DNA of 64,000 nt from OCS155 cluster bacterium AG-426-D23 (GCA_003213165.1 QCNO01000001.1:1-64000), one strand, 5' to 3'; shown: positions 43,905-52,914, counted from the stretch's first letter. Program-made: numbers and translations. The notes: a model not told the origin generated them from the letters alone.

Positions 43905-44306
43905 TTATTTACTAATCTTATTTATTCCATCTCTAATTTCTTTTAGCAATAATACCTCTTTTGATTCTGCAGCTGCCGCTTCAGTTTCTTCGTCAGAAAC
44001 AATGTCTTCAAAATGGTTATAAGCTTTTATTACTAAAAACATTACAAAGGCAATAATTGTATAGTTTATTACTTCTCCTAAAAAAGCTCCAAAAGAGCCT
44101 GCAGAAGTACCAGATGCAGGATCTATATCTCCAAACATTCCTAGCTTATCTAAATTAGGAAGATTTATTATTAAACCAATCAATGGCTCAACTAATCTCT
44201 TGGTAAAAACATCAACCAATGACTTAAATGAAGCACCCATAACGAACGCTACTCCAAGTTCAACAACATTCCCTCTATTGATAAAATCTCTAAATTCTTT
44301 AATCAA
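43905..44306 (-). CDS. mscL: Large-conductance mechanosensitive channel
   Basis: 133 aa with the MscL N terminus FRDFINRGNVVELGVAFVMGASF, two membrane helices and a charged cytoplasmic C-terminal helix (EEAETEAAAAESKEVLLLKEI type). It opens under membrane tension to release solutes on osmotic downshock. The TTG start has a strong AGGAGG four bases upstream. The loop between helices carries a Gly/Ser/Ala stretch (SGTSAGSFGAF) slightly longer than in E. coli. Confidence 0.95.
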   Translation of the reverse strand: MIKEFRDFINRGNVVELGVAFVMGASFKSLVDVFTKRLVEPLIGLIINLPNLDKLGMFGDIDPASGTSAGSFGAFLGEVINYTIIAFVMFLVIKAYNHFEDIVSDEETEAAAAESKEVLLLKEIRDGINKISK

Positions 44307-44310
44307 AATT

Positions 44311-44316
44311 CCTCCT
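44311..44316 (-). promoter_or_regulatory. Ribosome binding site of mscL
   Basis: AGGAGG on the minus strand, four bases before a TTG start. It is a near-perfect anti-16S match and supports the rare start codon. Confidence 0.82.
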
Positions 44317-44358
44317 ATTGTTTTTATAAATAATAGAATACATGTAATCTAGTAACCT

Positions 44359-45759
44359 ATGAGAAGATTTTTACTTACTTTATTATGTTTAATTTTAATA
44401 ACCTGTTCACCAGGAACTACTGAAGAATCTGTTTCTGAAATCCAATTAGAAGAAACTACAACTACTGAAAGTACAACAACTACATCTACCTCTACAACAA
44501 CAACTGTTTATGAAGAGCCCCCGTTTGCAATTGATGAGTTTGGGTTAGAGATTCAAGAACCGCCGACGGAAATCAAAGAGCAATTAGCTGAATTAATGAA
44601 TTTTATTGAGAGAAGAATAGGTTTAGAGTTTATAGAAGAACCTCTTTATGATTTTTATACTCTTAATGATTATCAAGAATATAATGCTCTTTCTTTTCTA
44701 GACGATTTTGAAGAAGATTATGAAGAGGGTGAATGGGAAAGAGCTGTACTCTCAGAGAATATGTGGGGTTTAAACGATTTCTCACCTGACCAACTTTTAA
44801 ATTTACAAGTAGAATTTCAACGATGTTTTTCAGCTGGTTCATATAATTTATTAGATAAAACACTGAGAGTACCTATAAAATCTGGTCAAAAAAAGCTTAA
44901 TTTCTACGAACAGAGAGTTGTACTCCATGAACTAGTTCACTCACTTCAGGGTATGCATTTTCAAATATCTGAGTGGTATCAAGAAATGGATGACTTAGAT
45001 GATTTCTCAAATTATCCAGGATTGAGGGCTTTAATGGAAGCTCAAGCAGAATGGGTGGAGGATAAATGGGTTTCAGGATTAGATGCTTACGATCGTCAAA
45101 CTATGCAATCCCAAATCCCTAACATCTCATGCAGGGTACAACTACCTAACTATTTCTATATACCTGCAGATCTTTATTACACCTATGGACCAATACTCTC
45201 AAGAGAAATAATAAGTAAGGGAAAAATGGCGGCTTTGAATGATGCATTGTCTGAATATAAAAATACAGGTCTTTCAAACCTTCCTACCTCAGAGCAGATT
45301 TACAATTCAGATAAATATTTTGCAAATGAAAGATACGATAATATTGATATATCTACAATCACCATTCAAAACTTTGAATTAATAGATGAAGGAACAATTG
45401 GTTCGTTAGATTTAGTATATCTTCTTCAAGATACGATAGGCCCAAGACCTGCAATACAATCTGCAGTTGGAATTGGTGGTGGTTCTTGGAAAGATTATGT
45501 TGATTCTGATGGAAACTTAGTTATGACATTAAAAATTAGTGGTGATACTGAAAAGGACTTAAATGAGATATATGATGCATTTATTTTGTGGGGTGACACC
45601 CAAAAAAGGTTTACAGGGTTAGTTGAACAGTACAATGGAGTCATTTATTTAGGCTCTACCAATGTCTGGATTTCAAAACAAAATGGTTATGTAAAAATGG
45701 TTTTGTCACAAAACATTAACATAATTGATGAAATTTCATCTCAGTTAGGTGAATTATAA
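44359..45759 (+). CDS. Secreted lipoprotein with HExxH metallopeptidase-like motif
   Basis: 466 aa. A lipoprotein signal (LLTLLCLILITC, lipobox Cys ~17) is followed by a Thr/Ser-rich linker (TTTSTSTTTT), typical of surface-anchored actinobacterial proteins. Near residue 195 is VVLHELVHSLQG, a HExxH zinc-binding motif, and about 30 residues on, ALMEAQAEWVEDKW could supply the third, glutamate ligand. I do not recognise the exact family. A gluzincin-like peptidase is a reasonable reading. It is divergent from mscL across about 50 bp and ends 5 bp before rsmI. Confidence 0.78.
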   Translation: MRRFLLTLLCLILITCSPGTTEESVSEIQLEETTTTESTTTTSTSTTTTVYEEPPFAIDEFGLEIQEPPTEIKEQLAELMNFIERRIGLEFIEEPLYDFYTLNDYQEYNALSFLDDFEEDYEEGEWERAVLSENMWGLNDFSPDQLLNLQVEFQRCFSAGSYNLLDKTLRVPIKSGQKKLNFYEQRVVLHELVHSLQGMHFQISEWYQEMDDLDDFSNYPGLRALMEAQAEWVEDKWVSGLDAYDRQTMQSQIPNISCRVQLPNYFYIPADLYYTYGPILSREIISKGKMAALNDALSEYKNTGLSNLPTSEQIYNSDKYFANERYDNIDISTITIQNFELIDEGTIGSLDLVYLLQDTIGPRPAIQSAVGIGGGSWKDYVDSDGNLVMTLKISGDTEKDLNEIYDAFILWGDTQKRFTGLVEQYNGVIYLGSTNVWISKQNGYVKMVLSQNINIIDEISSQLGEL

Positions 45760-45764
45760 ACAAA

Positions 45765-46580
45765 GTGGGTACTTTATATATTTGCCCAACCCCAATTGGA
45801 AATTTAGATGACGTATCAAAAAGACTGATTGATGTATTAAGCGATGTTAATTTAATTTATTGTGAGGATACTAGACGTGCAAAAATACTTTTAAATCACT
45901 TGGGCATTAAAACAGAAATAGAGTCCTACTTTATTGGTAATGAAGTCAGCAAAATTGAAGATATCAAAAATCATTTAGGAAATAATTTGAACATAGCTCT
46001 TATTTCTGATGCAGGCACGCCTTTAATTTCAGATCCAGGTAATAAACTAATAGAGAACTTAATCATGGAAGGATTTAATGTTAAATCAATACCTGGTCCC
46101 TCAAGCGTCTTAGTAGCTCTTACTCTTTCTGGATTTGACATCTCAAATTTTCAATTTTTAGGATTCATACCTAAATCAGGAAAAGAAAAAAGCGAATTTT
46201 TAACAAAGTTATTAAATGCTCAAATGCCGAGTGTATGTTTTACTTCTCCAAAACGTGTATTAAAAGATCTTGATTATTTTGAAAAAAATGGATTGAATTC
46301 ACAAATAACAGTTTGTAGAGAATTAACAAAAAAATTTGAAACAATTCACCGTGGCGATATCTTAGAAGTAAAAGAAAAGCTTAGATTAGATAATCTCAAA
46401 GGTGAAATAACGCTTGTCATTGCTTCGAGTGAATCAAATACGAATGTAAATTTTGAACTAGATACTGCATTAAAAATATTATTAGATCACGGTGTTCCTA
46501 AAAGAGATTTAGCAAAAGCAGTATCCCTAATTGCTGACATTCCTACTAACGAAATATACGATAAAATTAAAGATTCTTAA
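45765..46580 (+). CDS. rsmI: 16S rRNA (cytidine1402-2'-O)-methyltransferase
   Basis: 271 aa tetrapyrrole-methylase-fold enzyme with LYICPTPIGNLDDVSKR, YCEDTRRAKILLNHL, LISDAGTPLISDPG and the GPSSVLVALTLSG segment, all RsmI signatures. It 2'-O-methylates C1402 in the ribosomal decoding centre. GTG start. The 3' end overlaps the convergent AbrB-like gene by 14 bp. Confidence 0.95.
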   Translation: MGTLYICPTPIGNLDDVSKRLIDVLSDVNLIYCEDTRRAKILLNHLGIKTEIESYFIGNEVSKIEDIKNHLGNNLNIALISDAGTPLISDPGNKLIENLIMEGFNVKSIPGPSSVLVALTLSGFDISNFQFLGFIPKSGKEKSEFLTKLLNAQMPSVCFTSPKRVLKDLDYFEKNGLNSQITVCRELTKKFETIHRGDILEVKEKLRLDNLKGEITLVIASSESNTNVNFELDTALKILLDHGVPKRDLAKAVSLIADIPTNEIYDKIKDS

Positions 46581-46806
46581 TATCGTTTATACAGCTAGAA
46601 CATAGAAATTTATCTTTGAGTTGGTAAGTAACATCTTTTGATCCACAAATAGAACAATTTTGATGGCCCTTTGTAATTATTAGCTTTGTATCTTCGACAT
46701 ACATTGAGATTTCACTATTAGCTTCAACATCAAGAGCTTTTCTAATAGATTTTGGAATTACAACCCTTCCTAGATTATCAATTTTACTTCTGTTACCTTT
46801 ACTCAT
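46567..46806 (-). CDS. AbrB/SpoVT-type DNA-binding protein with C-terminal zinc ribbon
   Basis: 79 aa. The N-terminal swapped-hairpin domain reads KIDNLGRVVIPKSIRKALDVEANSEISMYVED, a close AbrB/SpoVT match. The C terminus adds CSICGSKDVTYQLKDKFLCSSC, a four-Cys (CxxC...CxxC) metal site. Such proteins are small dimeric transcription regulators. It faces tatD across a 30-bp divergent gap and may control that rRNA-modification/isoprenoid operon or itself; the target is unknown. Confidence 0.88.
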   Translation of the reverse strand: MSKGNRSKIDNLGRVVIPKSIRKALDVEANSEISMYVEDTKLIITKGHQNCSICGSKDVTYQLKDKFLCSSCINDIKNL

Positions 46807-46836
46807 AAATGAATTTAATCCTATGCTTATATAGTA

Positions 46837-47616
46837 GTGAATAAAAGTAAAACATTAGAGCAATTCAAATGGGTAGATACACATTGTCATCTTCAGCTTT
46901 GGAGTAATGAAATCGATGAAAATGATTTATTTAACTTAGAGTATGTAGTGATTCCAGGTATAGATTTAGAGTCTTCATTAAAAGCAAAGCAAGTTTCGGA
47001 CAGTTTAAAAAAATTATCCTTTTGGTCAGCGGGCCTGCACCCACATCAAGCTAATGAATTTAAAATGTTAAAACAATCACTTGATAATTTATTTGTTGAA
47101 GCAGACTTGATTGGCGAGACTGGACTCGATTACTATCGTAATTTGTCATCAAAGGAAGATCAGATAGACAGCTTTCTTTACCATCTTGAAGTTGGTGACA
47201 AACTTTCTAAACCAGTAATTGTTCATTGCAGAGATAGTTTTTCTGATATTTATGAAATTCTTTATGAGAGAGAAAGCAACAATAAAATTATTTTACATTC
47301 TTGGACTGGGGGTAATAAGTGGACTAAAAAGTTTGCTGAGCTTGGCGTTTATTTCTCTATATCAGGAATCGTAACGTATGAAACTGCTCAAGATTTGCAG
47401 CTAGCAGTTAATAATATCCCATTAAACAAAATTTTAATTGAAACAGATATTCCTTATCTAGCTCCAGAACCCTATAAAGGACAAAAAAATAAACCATCTT
47501 ATATTATGTATACTGCTGAAAAAATTTCAAAAATATTAGATGTATCTCTAAATGAGTTTTCAGAACTGACTAAAGAAAATACTGATAGATTATTATCTCT
47601 GGATTTAAATGAGTGA
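46837..47616 (+). CDS. tatD: TatD family hydrolase (metal-dependent DNase)
   Basis: 259 aa TIM-barrel hydrolase: WVDTHCHLQLWSNEID for the first metal ligands, GETGLDYYRNLSSKEDQ, PVIVHCRDSF, LHSWTGG and IETDIPYLAPEPYKGQKNKPSY. TatD enzymes have 3'-5' DNA exonuclease activity in DNA repair and turnover. GTG start. It overlaps rsmA by 8 bp, the usual tatD-rsmA-ispE order of many bacteria. Confidence 0.94.
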   Translation: MNKSKTLEQFKWVDTHCHLQLWSNEIDENDLFNLEYVVIPGIDLESSLKAKQVSDSLKKLSFWSAGLHPHQANEFKMLKQSLDNLFVEADLIGETGLDYYRNLSSKEDQIDSFLYHLEVGDKLSKPVIVHCRDSFSDIYEILYERESNNKIILHSWTGGNKWTKKFAELGVYFSISGIVTYETAQDLQLAVNNIPLNKILIETDIPYLAPEPYKGQKNKPSYIMYTAEKISKILDVSLNEFSELTKENTDRLLSLDLNE

Positions 47617-48400
47617 ACAAGAATGGGTTGATAAATTAGTATTAAAACCTAATTATAAATTAGGCCAGAACTTTTTAATTGATACAAATATATCTAGAAA
47701 AATTACAAAATTAGTTCAGGGACAATTAGCAGATCCAATAATTGAAGTTGGACCTGGAACGGGGTCTTTAACTGGTGAATTGTTGAAGGATAATTACAGA
47801 ATTAAAGCTATAGAAATTGATCGTAAGCTTGCAGAAATTCTAAATGAAAGATTTATAGATGTACCTAATCTAGAAATCTTCAATGAAGATGCTATGGAAT
47901 TTGACTACACACAACTTCAAGGTCCATGGTGGATTTTTGTATCTAATTTGCCTTACAATATCGGAACAAGACTGTTAGTTAAATTGATAACTGAAGTTCC
48001 AGTTATTCATAGATATGTTGTCATGGTTCAGAAAGAGGTAGGAGAGAGAATTGTTGCAAATCCTGGTGGAAAAGAATATGGTGCTTTATCAGTTTTGTTT
48101 AAATTATTTACTGAATCTAAGATTCAATTTGATGTTTCAAAGAATTGTTTCTATCCACCTCCAAAAGTCACTTCCTCTGTTCTAACTATTCAAAGAGAGA
48201 CTATTTTGGATGAAGAAACAAGAATTCATGCATTTGAAATATCAAAAATTGCTTTTCAACAAAAAAGAAAAAAAGTTAGAACATCACTTAATTCAATAAT
48301 CTCTGAAGAAAGGCTTATTGAATTAGGAATAGATCCTAATAATCGCGCAAATAATTTAACTCCTGAAAATTATTATGATATTGCAAAGGACATATTGTGA
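47609..48400 (+). CDS. rsmA: 16S rRNA dimethyladenosine transferase
   Basis: 263 aa KsgA/RsmA. LGQNFLIDTNISRKI at the N terminus, SAM-binding EVGPGTGSLTGELL, and the catalytic NLPYNIGTRLL (NLPY). CFYPPPKVTSSVL is the conserved C-terminal part. It dimethylates A1518 and A1519 of 16S rRNA late in 30S assembly. It overlaps ispE by 4 bp (GTGA). Confidence 0.96.
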   Translation: MSEQEWVDKLVLKPNYKLGQNFLIDTNISRKITKLVQGQLADPIIEVGPGTGSLTGELLKDNYRIKAIEIDRKLAEILNERFIDVPNLEIFNEDAMEFDYTQLQGPWWIFVSNLPYNIGTRLLVKLITEVPVIHRYVVMVQKEVGERIVANPGGKEYGALSVLFKLFTESKIQFDVSKNCFYPPPKVTSSVLTIQRETILDEETRIHAFEISKIAFQQKRKKVRTSLNSIISEERLIELGIDPNNRANNLTPENYYDIAKDIL

Positions 48401-49218
48401 AAATATTAACTTCAGCAAAAATCAATCTTAACTTAACAATTCACAAGGGCTTAGAAGACAATTTTCATAAGATAGAATCAGATATTATTCCTATTGGTAT
48501 TTTTGATGAAATAGTAATTAAAGAAAGTGGAAAAGATCAAATCTATTTTAATAAAGACAAATTAAATGATGCTTTAACAACGATTCATAAATCCTTATCA
48601 ATAATAAGAAATTACAATCCCTCTTTTGATAAATCCTTTGAAATCAAAGTTGATAAGCAGATACCAATAGAATCTGGTCTTGGTGGAGGAAGTTCAAACG
48701 GTGCTGCAATAATCAATTTTCTTTGTTCAAATTATGAGTTATCAATGCCTTCCTATATTGATGTTGTAAAGCATGTTGGCAGTGATGTTCCATTCTTCAT
48801 AAATAAACAACCAGCCACAATATCAGGCATTGGTGAAAATGTTGTAAATTTGAATGACACTCAACCAATTAAAATGATTATTGCTGTTCCAAAAAAAGGT
48901 TTAAGCACTAAAGAGATTTTCGAAAAATATGACGAAATGAAACCAAAGGACACTGAGAAGTATTTTTGGAATGATATTTCACTTTTTAATGATCTATGGA
49001 ATACATCTGTAGAAATCTACCCAGAGCTTAATACAATAAAACAAAACCTTGAAGACAGGTATAACAAAAACTTTTTTATGTCTGGCAGTGGATCGGCACT
49101 TTTTTCATTGTTTGAAGAGAATGAAGAGATTGAAGAGATTGATTCTGAGGAATTCAATCTTAAATATTTTTCAATAACTAAGAAAATTGATTGTAGTTTC
49201 TCTCAAAATGATGATTAG
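48397..49218 (+). CDS. ispE: 4-diphosphocytidyl-2-C-methyl-D-erythritol kinase
   Basis: 273 aa GHMP kinase. AKINLNLTI at the N terminus and the ATP loop PIESGLGGGSSNGAA; MSGSGSALFSLF at the C terminus. It performs the fourth step of the non-mevalonate (MEP) isoprenoid pathway. GTG start overlapping rsmA. The tRNA-Gln gene begins about 20 bp downstream on the same strand. Confidence 0.95.
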   Translation: MKILTSAKINLNLTIHKGLEDNFHKIESDIIPIGIFDEIVIKESGKDQIYFNKDKLNDALTTIHKSLSIIRNYNPSFDKSFEIKVDKQIPIESGLGGGSSNGAAIINFLCSNYELSMPSYIDVVKHVGSDVPFFINKQPATISGIGENVVNLNDTQPIKMIIAVPKKGLSTKEIFEKYDEMKPKDTEKYFWNDISLFNDLWNTSVEIYPELNTIKQNLEDRYNKNFFMSGSGSALFSLFEENEEIEEIDSEEFNLKYFSITKKIDCSFSQNDD

Positions 49219-49237
49219 AATATATTTGCAAAACAAT

Positions 49238-49312
49238 TGGGGGATGGTGTAATTGGCAACACAATGGGTTTTGGTCCCATCGTTGAGGGTTCGAGTCCTT
49301 CTCCCCCAGCCA
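49238..49312 (+). tRNA. tRNA-Gln (anticodon TTG), CCA encoded
   Basis: 75 nt cloverleaf. The acceptor TGGGGGA pairs with TCCCCCA, discriminator G, then CCA. The anticodon arm is ATGGG-TTTTGGT-CCCAT with anticodon TTG. The T arm is GAGGG-TTCGAGT-CCTTC, with the final G-C/G-T pairs. The gene sits inside an apparent operon between ispE and glmU, with glmU starting 11 bp after the CCA. An ORF-caller start at 49237 reads through this tRNA and should be discarded. Confidence 0.96.
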
Positions 49313-49323
49313 TCAATATTAAA

Positions 49324-50688
49324 ATGAATGTATCAGGAGTAATATTAGCCGCAGGTAAAGGGACGAGAATGAAGTCCAACATACCAAAGGTATTACATCC
49401 CGTTTCAGGAAAAAAATTAGTTCTGTATGCTTTAGAAGTTATTGAAGATATAAATACTAAATATATCGTAGTAGGGCACGAAGCTGAAAAAGTTATAGAA
49501 GCAGTACCAGATTCACTCAATGTTGTAATTCAAGAGGAACAAAAAGGTACAGGGCATGCAATTTCCATTCTTTTAGATGATAAAAAATTTGCTAATGATA
49601 CATCTGAATATATTCTTGTTCTTCCAGGTGATGTTCCAATGATTAATAGAGATGATATAAAAAATCTAATTAAAAAAGTGATTGATTCGAATTCGTCAAT
49701 AGGCTTTCTTTCATCTAAAGTTTCTAATCCATTTGGATATGGAAGAGTCATTCAACAAGAGGGTCAAATTAAAATTGTTGAAGAAAAAGACTGCACGGAA
49801 GATGAGAGATTGATAAATGAAATCAATTCAGGGATATATTGTTTTGAAAAAAAATTTCTACATGAGCATATAAATAACTTGAATACATCTAATGCCCAGG
49901 GAGAATTTTACATAACTGATTTAATAGGTATTGCAAATAATGAAAAAAAAGATATTGTTATAGTACAAGTAGATGAAGATTCGATACGAGGAATAAATTC
50001 TATGGGCCAACTAAATGAAGTTGAAGATGCTCTACTAAAGCAAACAATACAACAATTTATGGATGAAGGCGTTTATTTCCAAGATCCAACTTCTACTTAT
50101 ATTGATTCAACAGTAAAGATATCTTCTGGTACAAAAGTTTTTGCTAATAGTCACATTAAAGGTGAAACAGAAATTGGCTCTGATTGTGAAATTGGACCAA
50201 ATGCCCAAATAAATAATTCAAAGATTGGTCAAGGTTCAAAAGTATTAAATTCAGTTGTAGATGATTCAATTATTGATTCGGGTGGACAAATTGGGCCTTT
50301 TGCCCACATTAGACCTGGATCGGAACTAGGAGAAAATGTAAAAGTAGGCGCATTTGCCGAAACAAAAAAATCAAAGATTGGTAAAGGAAGTAAAATTCCT
50401 CATCTTGCATATGTCGGTGATGCAGAATTAGGAACAGGAGTAAACTTTTCTGCAGGCTCAATAACTGTTAATTATGATGGTAAAAATAAACATAAAACAG
50501 ATATTGAGGACGGTGCTTTTATTGGTTCAGACGTCATGCTTGTTGCCCCAGTAACAATTGGAAAAGAATCAATGATAGGCGCTGGATCAGTAATTACAAA
50601 AGATGTTCCTTCGAAAGCATTAGGCATCGAACGAAATGACCAAAAAAATATTGAAGGCTACGTGGACAGAAAGAAAAAAAATGATTGA
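49324..50688 (+). CDS. glmU: Bifunctional UDP-N-acetylglucosamine pyrophosphorylase / glucosamine-1-phosphate acetyltransferase
   Basis: 454 aa. The N-terminal uridyltransferase domain has VILAAGKGTRMKSNIPKVLH and EQKGTGHAI. The C-terminal hexapeptide beta-helix acetyltransferase has IGPFAHIRPGSELGENVKVG, the catalytic YVGDAELG region and NYDGKNKHKTDIEDGAFIGSD. The product UDP-GlcNAc feeds peptidoglycan and other glycans. ATG 49324 is the right start: the track's longer version translates the tRNA-Gln gene. It overlaps prs by 8 bp, the conserved glmU-prs pairing. Confidence 0.97.
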   Translation: MNVSGVILAAGKGTRMKSNIPKVLHPVSGKKLVLYALEVIEDINTKYIVVGHEAEKVIEAVPDSLNVVIQEEQKGTGHAISILLDDKKFANDTSEYILVLPGDVPMINRDDIKNLIKKVIDSNSSIGFLSSKVSNPFGYGRVIQQEGQIKIVEEKDCTEDERLINEINSGIYCFEKKFLHEHINNLNTSNAQGEFYITDLIGIANNEKKDIVIVQVDEDSIRGINSMGQLNEVEDALLKQTIQQFMDEGVYFQDPTSTYIDSTVKISSGTKVFANSHIKGETEIGSDCEIGPNAQINNSKIGQGSKVLNSVVDDSIIDSGGQIGPFAHIRPGSELGENVKVGAFAETKKSKIGKGSKIPHLAYVGDAELGTGVNFSAGSITVNYDGKNKHKTDIEDGAFIGSDVMLVAPVTIGKESMIGAGSVITKDVPSKALGIERNDQKNIEGYVDRKKKND

Positions 50689-51658
50689 ACAACCTGGAAA
50701 GAAAAAAATGCTTCTTTTTTCAGGTTCATCAAATGTTGAACTTGCACAAAATGTAGCATCAAATCTGGGAACTGAGTTGTCAGAAGTAGAGAGAAAAGAA
50801 TTTGCTAGCGGCGAAATATATTTGAGATTAGGTGAAAGTGTAAGAGGTGCAGATTGTTTTGTTTTACAAAGTCATTCTGGTGATATAAACAGAACAATCA
50901 TGGAACAGTTACTAATGGTAGATGCATTAAAACGTGCGTCAGCAAAACGTATCACCGCTGTACTTCCCTTTTATCCGTACTCAAGACAAGATAAAAAAGC
51001 ACTCCCCAGAGAACCAATATCAGCAAGATTAATTAGCGATATGTATGTTGCTGCAGGGGTTAATAGGATGGTTTCTATAGACTTACATACTCAGCAGATA
51101 CAAGGATTTGTAGATCAACCTTTTGATCATTTAACTGCAATGCCACTTTTTGTTGATTACTTTAAAGAAAAAGTCGATGGGCCAATCTCAATCATTTCAC
51201 CTGATGCAGGAGGAGTTAAAAGAGCAACAATATTTGCTAAACATCTTGAAGCATACGTTGGATTTGTTCATAAAAAAAGAGACCCCAAGGTTCACAACGA
51301 AGTCAAATCCTTCACTGTAATTGGTGAAGTAGAAGATAGACATGCAATCCTATTAGATGACATTATTGATACGGGTGGAACAATAGCAGCAGCATCAAGG
51401 ATTTTGAAAGAAAGAGGTGCTCTATCTGTAAATGTTGCCGCTACCCATGGAATATTTTCTGAGGGTTCTGTAGAAAAATTACAAGACGCTCCAGTAGACA
51501 AAATAGTCGTCACTGATACTTTGCTTCAGAATGGAAATCCTGACAAAATAGGAAATGTTGAAGTCTTGAGTGTTTCACCAATAATCGCAAATGCACTAAC
51601 ATCTATATTTACTGATGACTCTGTGTCAGCATTATTTATGGGTGAAAACGTTTTATAA
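50681..51658 (+). CDS. prs: Ribose-phosphate pyrophosphokinase
   Basis: About 325 aa PRPP synthase: LFSGSSNVELAQNVASNLG, FASGEIYLRL, SIDLHTQQIQGFVDQPFDHL and the PRPP-binding ILLDDIIDTGGTI. PRPP feeds nucleotide, His and Trp synthesis. The track start at 50636 lies 45 bp inside glmU; ATG 50681, overlapping the glmU stop by only 8 bp, gives the family-typical N terminus. Confidence 0.96.
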   Translation: MIEQPGKKKMLLFSGSSNVELAQNVASNLGTELSEVERKEFASGEIYLRLGESVRGADCFVLQSHSGDINRTIMEQLLMVDALKRASAKRITAVLPFYPYSRQDKKALPREPISARLISDMYVAAGVNRMVSIDLHTQQIQGFVDQPFDHLTAMPLFVDYFKEKVDGPISIISPDAGGVKRATIFAKHLEAYVGFVHKKRDPKVHNEVKSFTVIGEVEDRHAILLDDIIDTGGTIAAASRILKERGALSVNVAATHGIFSEGSVEKLQDAPVDKIVVTDTLLQNGNPDKIGNVEVLSVSPIIANALTSIFTDDSVSALFMGENVL

Positions 51659-51667
51659 GGAGAATAA

Positions 51668-51907
51668 ATGGCAGAAACTTTAAAAGCTAAGATTTATATG
51701 GTTGGCTCCACTTCGGCGATCGAGGTAGATATTAAAGATAAAGATAAGTTTTTAGATGAAATTACAGGTCTAACTGCATCTAACAGATTTTATATCCATA
51801 AAGATGATGAAGGTGAAATTGCCATCAATGCGTCTCTTATTCAGATAATTGAATTTTCGGATGAAGGTGATAGCAAAAGGGGAGCAGGCTTAGTATCTAA
51901 CCAGTAA
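51668..51907 (+). CDS. Small hypothetical protein after prs
   Basis: 79 aa, acidic, mixed alpha/beta, no Cys motif or membrane segment. A good ribosome site (AAGGAG) precedes the ATG by six bases, and the gene is 9 bp after prs, so it is very probably translated. I do not recognise the family. The C-terminal 11 bp overlap the convergent whiB gene. Confidence 0.68.
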   Translation: MAETLKAKIYMVGSTSAIEVDIKDKDKFLDEITGLTASNRFYIHKDDEGEIAINASLIQIIEFSDEGDSKRGAGLVSNQ

Positions 51908-52190
51908 TAACAAGACCAGTTTTTCGGTACTGTCGTCTAATTGATTTTCTTTCATCCTCCGTTGTTCCACCCCAGATGCCTGAATCTTGATTAGTTCTTA
52001 TAGCGTATTCTAAGCATTCGGTTACAACAGGGCACTCCATGCATATTGCTTTTGCTTCATTAGCTTGTTTCATGGCTTTCATAGAAGAACCCACAGGGAA
52101 AAAGAGGTCTGTTTCTGAATAGGCGCAACTACCTTCCAGCATCCAATCTTCTTGTTCAAATTCCATTTTTAACATTTGCACATTCTCCAT
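51897..52190 (-). CDS. WhiB-family iron-sulfur transcription regulator
   Basis: The conserved Wbl core is present: one Cys in EGSCAYSETDLFFP, three in AKAICMECPVVTECLEYAI (CxxCxxxxxC) holding the [4Fe-4S] cluster, then GIWGGTTEDER and a basic tail (KSIRRQYRKTG). Wbl proteins bind sigma factor and are found in Actinobacteria and their phages, so this is the strongest lineage marker in the window. The track's 119-aa start would begin inside the ribosome site of the divergent gene; ATG 52190 or 52175 (the latter after GGAG) is more likely. Confidence 0.93.
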   Translation of the reverse strand: MENVQMLKMEFEQEDWMLEGSCAYSETDLFFPVGSSMKAMKQANEAKAICMECPVVTECLEYAIRTNQDSGIWGGTTEDERKSIRRQYRKTGLVITG

Positions 52191-52248
52191 TACTTTGTGA
52201 AATATTTCACAAGCTAGACATTTAATAGTACTAAACTTGAATTTATAT

Positions 52249-52253
52249 GGAGG
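52249..52253 (+). promoter_or_regulatory. Ribosome binding site deciding the GDPD start
   Basis: GGAGG four bases before TTG 52258. It argues for that start instead of the track's TTG 52237, which has no such site. Confidence 0.78.
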
Positions 52254-52257
52254 CATT

Positions 52258-52914
52258 TTGAAAAAAATTTTTGGACATAGAGGTTTACCTTTAACTTATA
52301 TGGAAAATTCAATAACAAGCCTAAATGCAGCACTTGAATACTGTGATTATGTAGAAACTGATGTGCGCATCACAGCAGATAGTAATTTAATTCTATTTCA
52401 CGATCCTGATTTAAATGAAAGATTTATTAAAGAACTCACCACAGAAGAGATATTTAGTCAGTTAGACAATGTTAAAAAAGATGAATTGATTTTATCATCT
52501 AGAGACCAAATTAAAGGAAAGGTTAATTTTGAAATCAAAACAGATAGTTTATTGCAACCTCAAATAGACATATTATTTCAAAAAATGCTACCTATTTTGC
52601 ACCCCGAAGATATTGTTACTTCATTTAATTGGAAATCTATACAAGATTTTAAAGAATTATTTTCTTGCCGGTATGGCATCATACTTGATCACGAGGATGC
52701 GTTGTTTGAGGCAAAGTCTTTATCAATACATGACGAAGATATGCTTTTTATGGTTGAAAGAACACTTTTGGATAGTCGGAATTTTGACTTACCACTTAAT
52801 CGAACAGTTATCTGGACGGTAAATGAGAAAAATGACTTTGTTCATTTTCTGGATATGGGTGCATTCGGAGTAATTACTGATATTCCTGATACAATGCATA
52901 TATATAGAAAGTAA
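52258..52914 (+). CDS. Glycerophosphodiester phosphodiesterase
   Basis: About 218 aa, GDPD/UgpQ type. It starts KKIFGHRGLPLTYMENSITS (the HRG and EN metal-site motif), then VETDVRITADSNLILFHDPDLN (ExD and HD), and ends WTVNEKNDFVHFLDMGAFGVITD. It hydrolyses glycerophosphodiesters to glycerol-3-phosphate and an alcohol, useful for lipid turnover or phosphate gain. It lies 3 bp before the YqeY gene and is divergent from whiB. Confidence 0.93.
   Translation: MKKIFGHRGLPLTYMENSITSLNAALEYCDYVETDVRITADSNLILFHDPDLNERFIKELTTEEIFSQLDNVKKDELILSSRDQIKGKVNFEIKTDSLLQPQIDILFQKMLPILHPEDIVTSFNWKSIQDFKELFSCRYGIILDHEDALFEAKSLSIHDEDMLFMVERTLLDSRNFDLPLNRTVIWTVNEKNDFVHFLDMGAFGVITDIPDTMHIYRK

Noticed and set aside
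49237-49323. N-terminal extension of GlmU
   Set aside because: It translates the tRNA-Gln gene.
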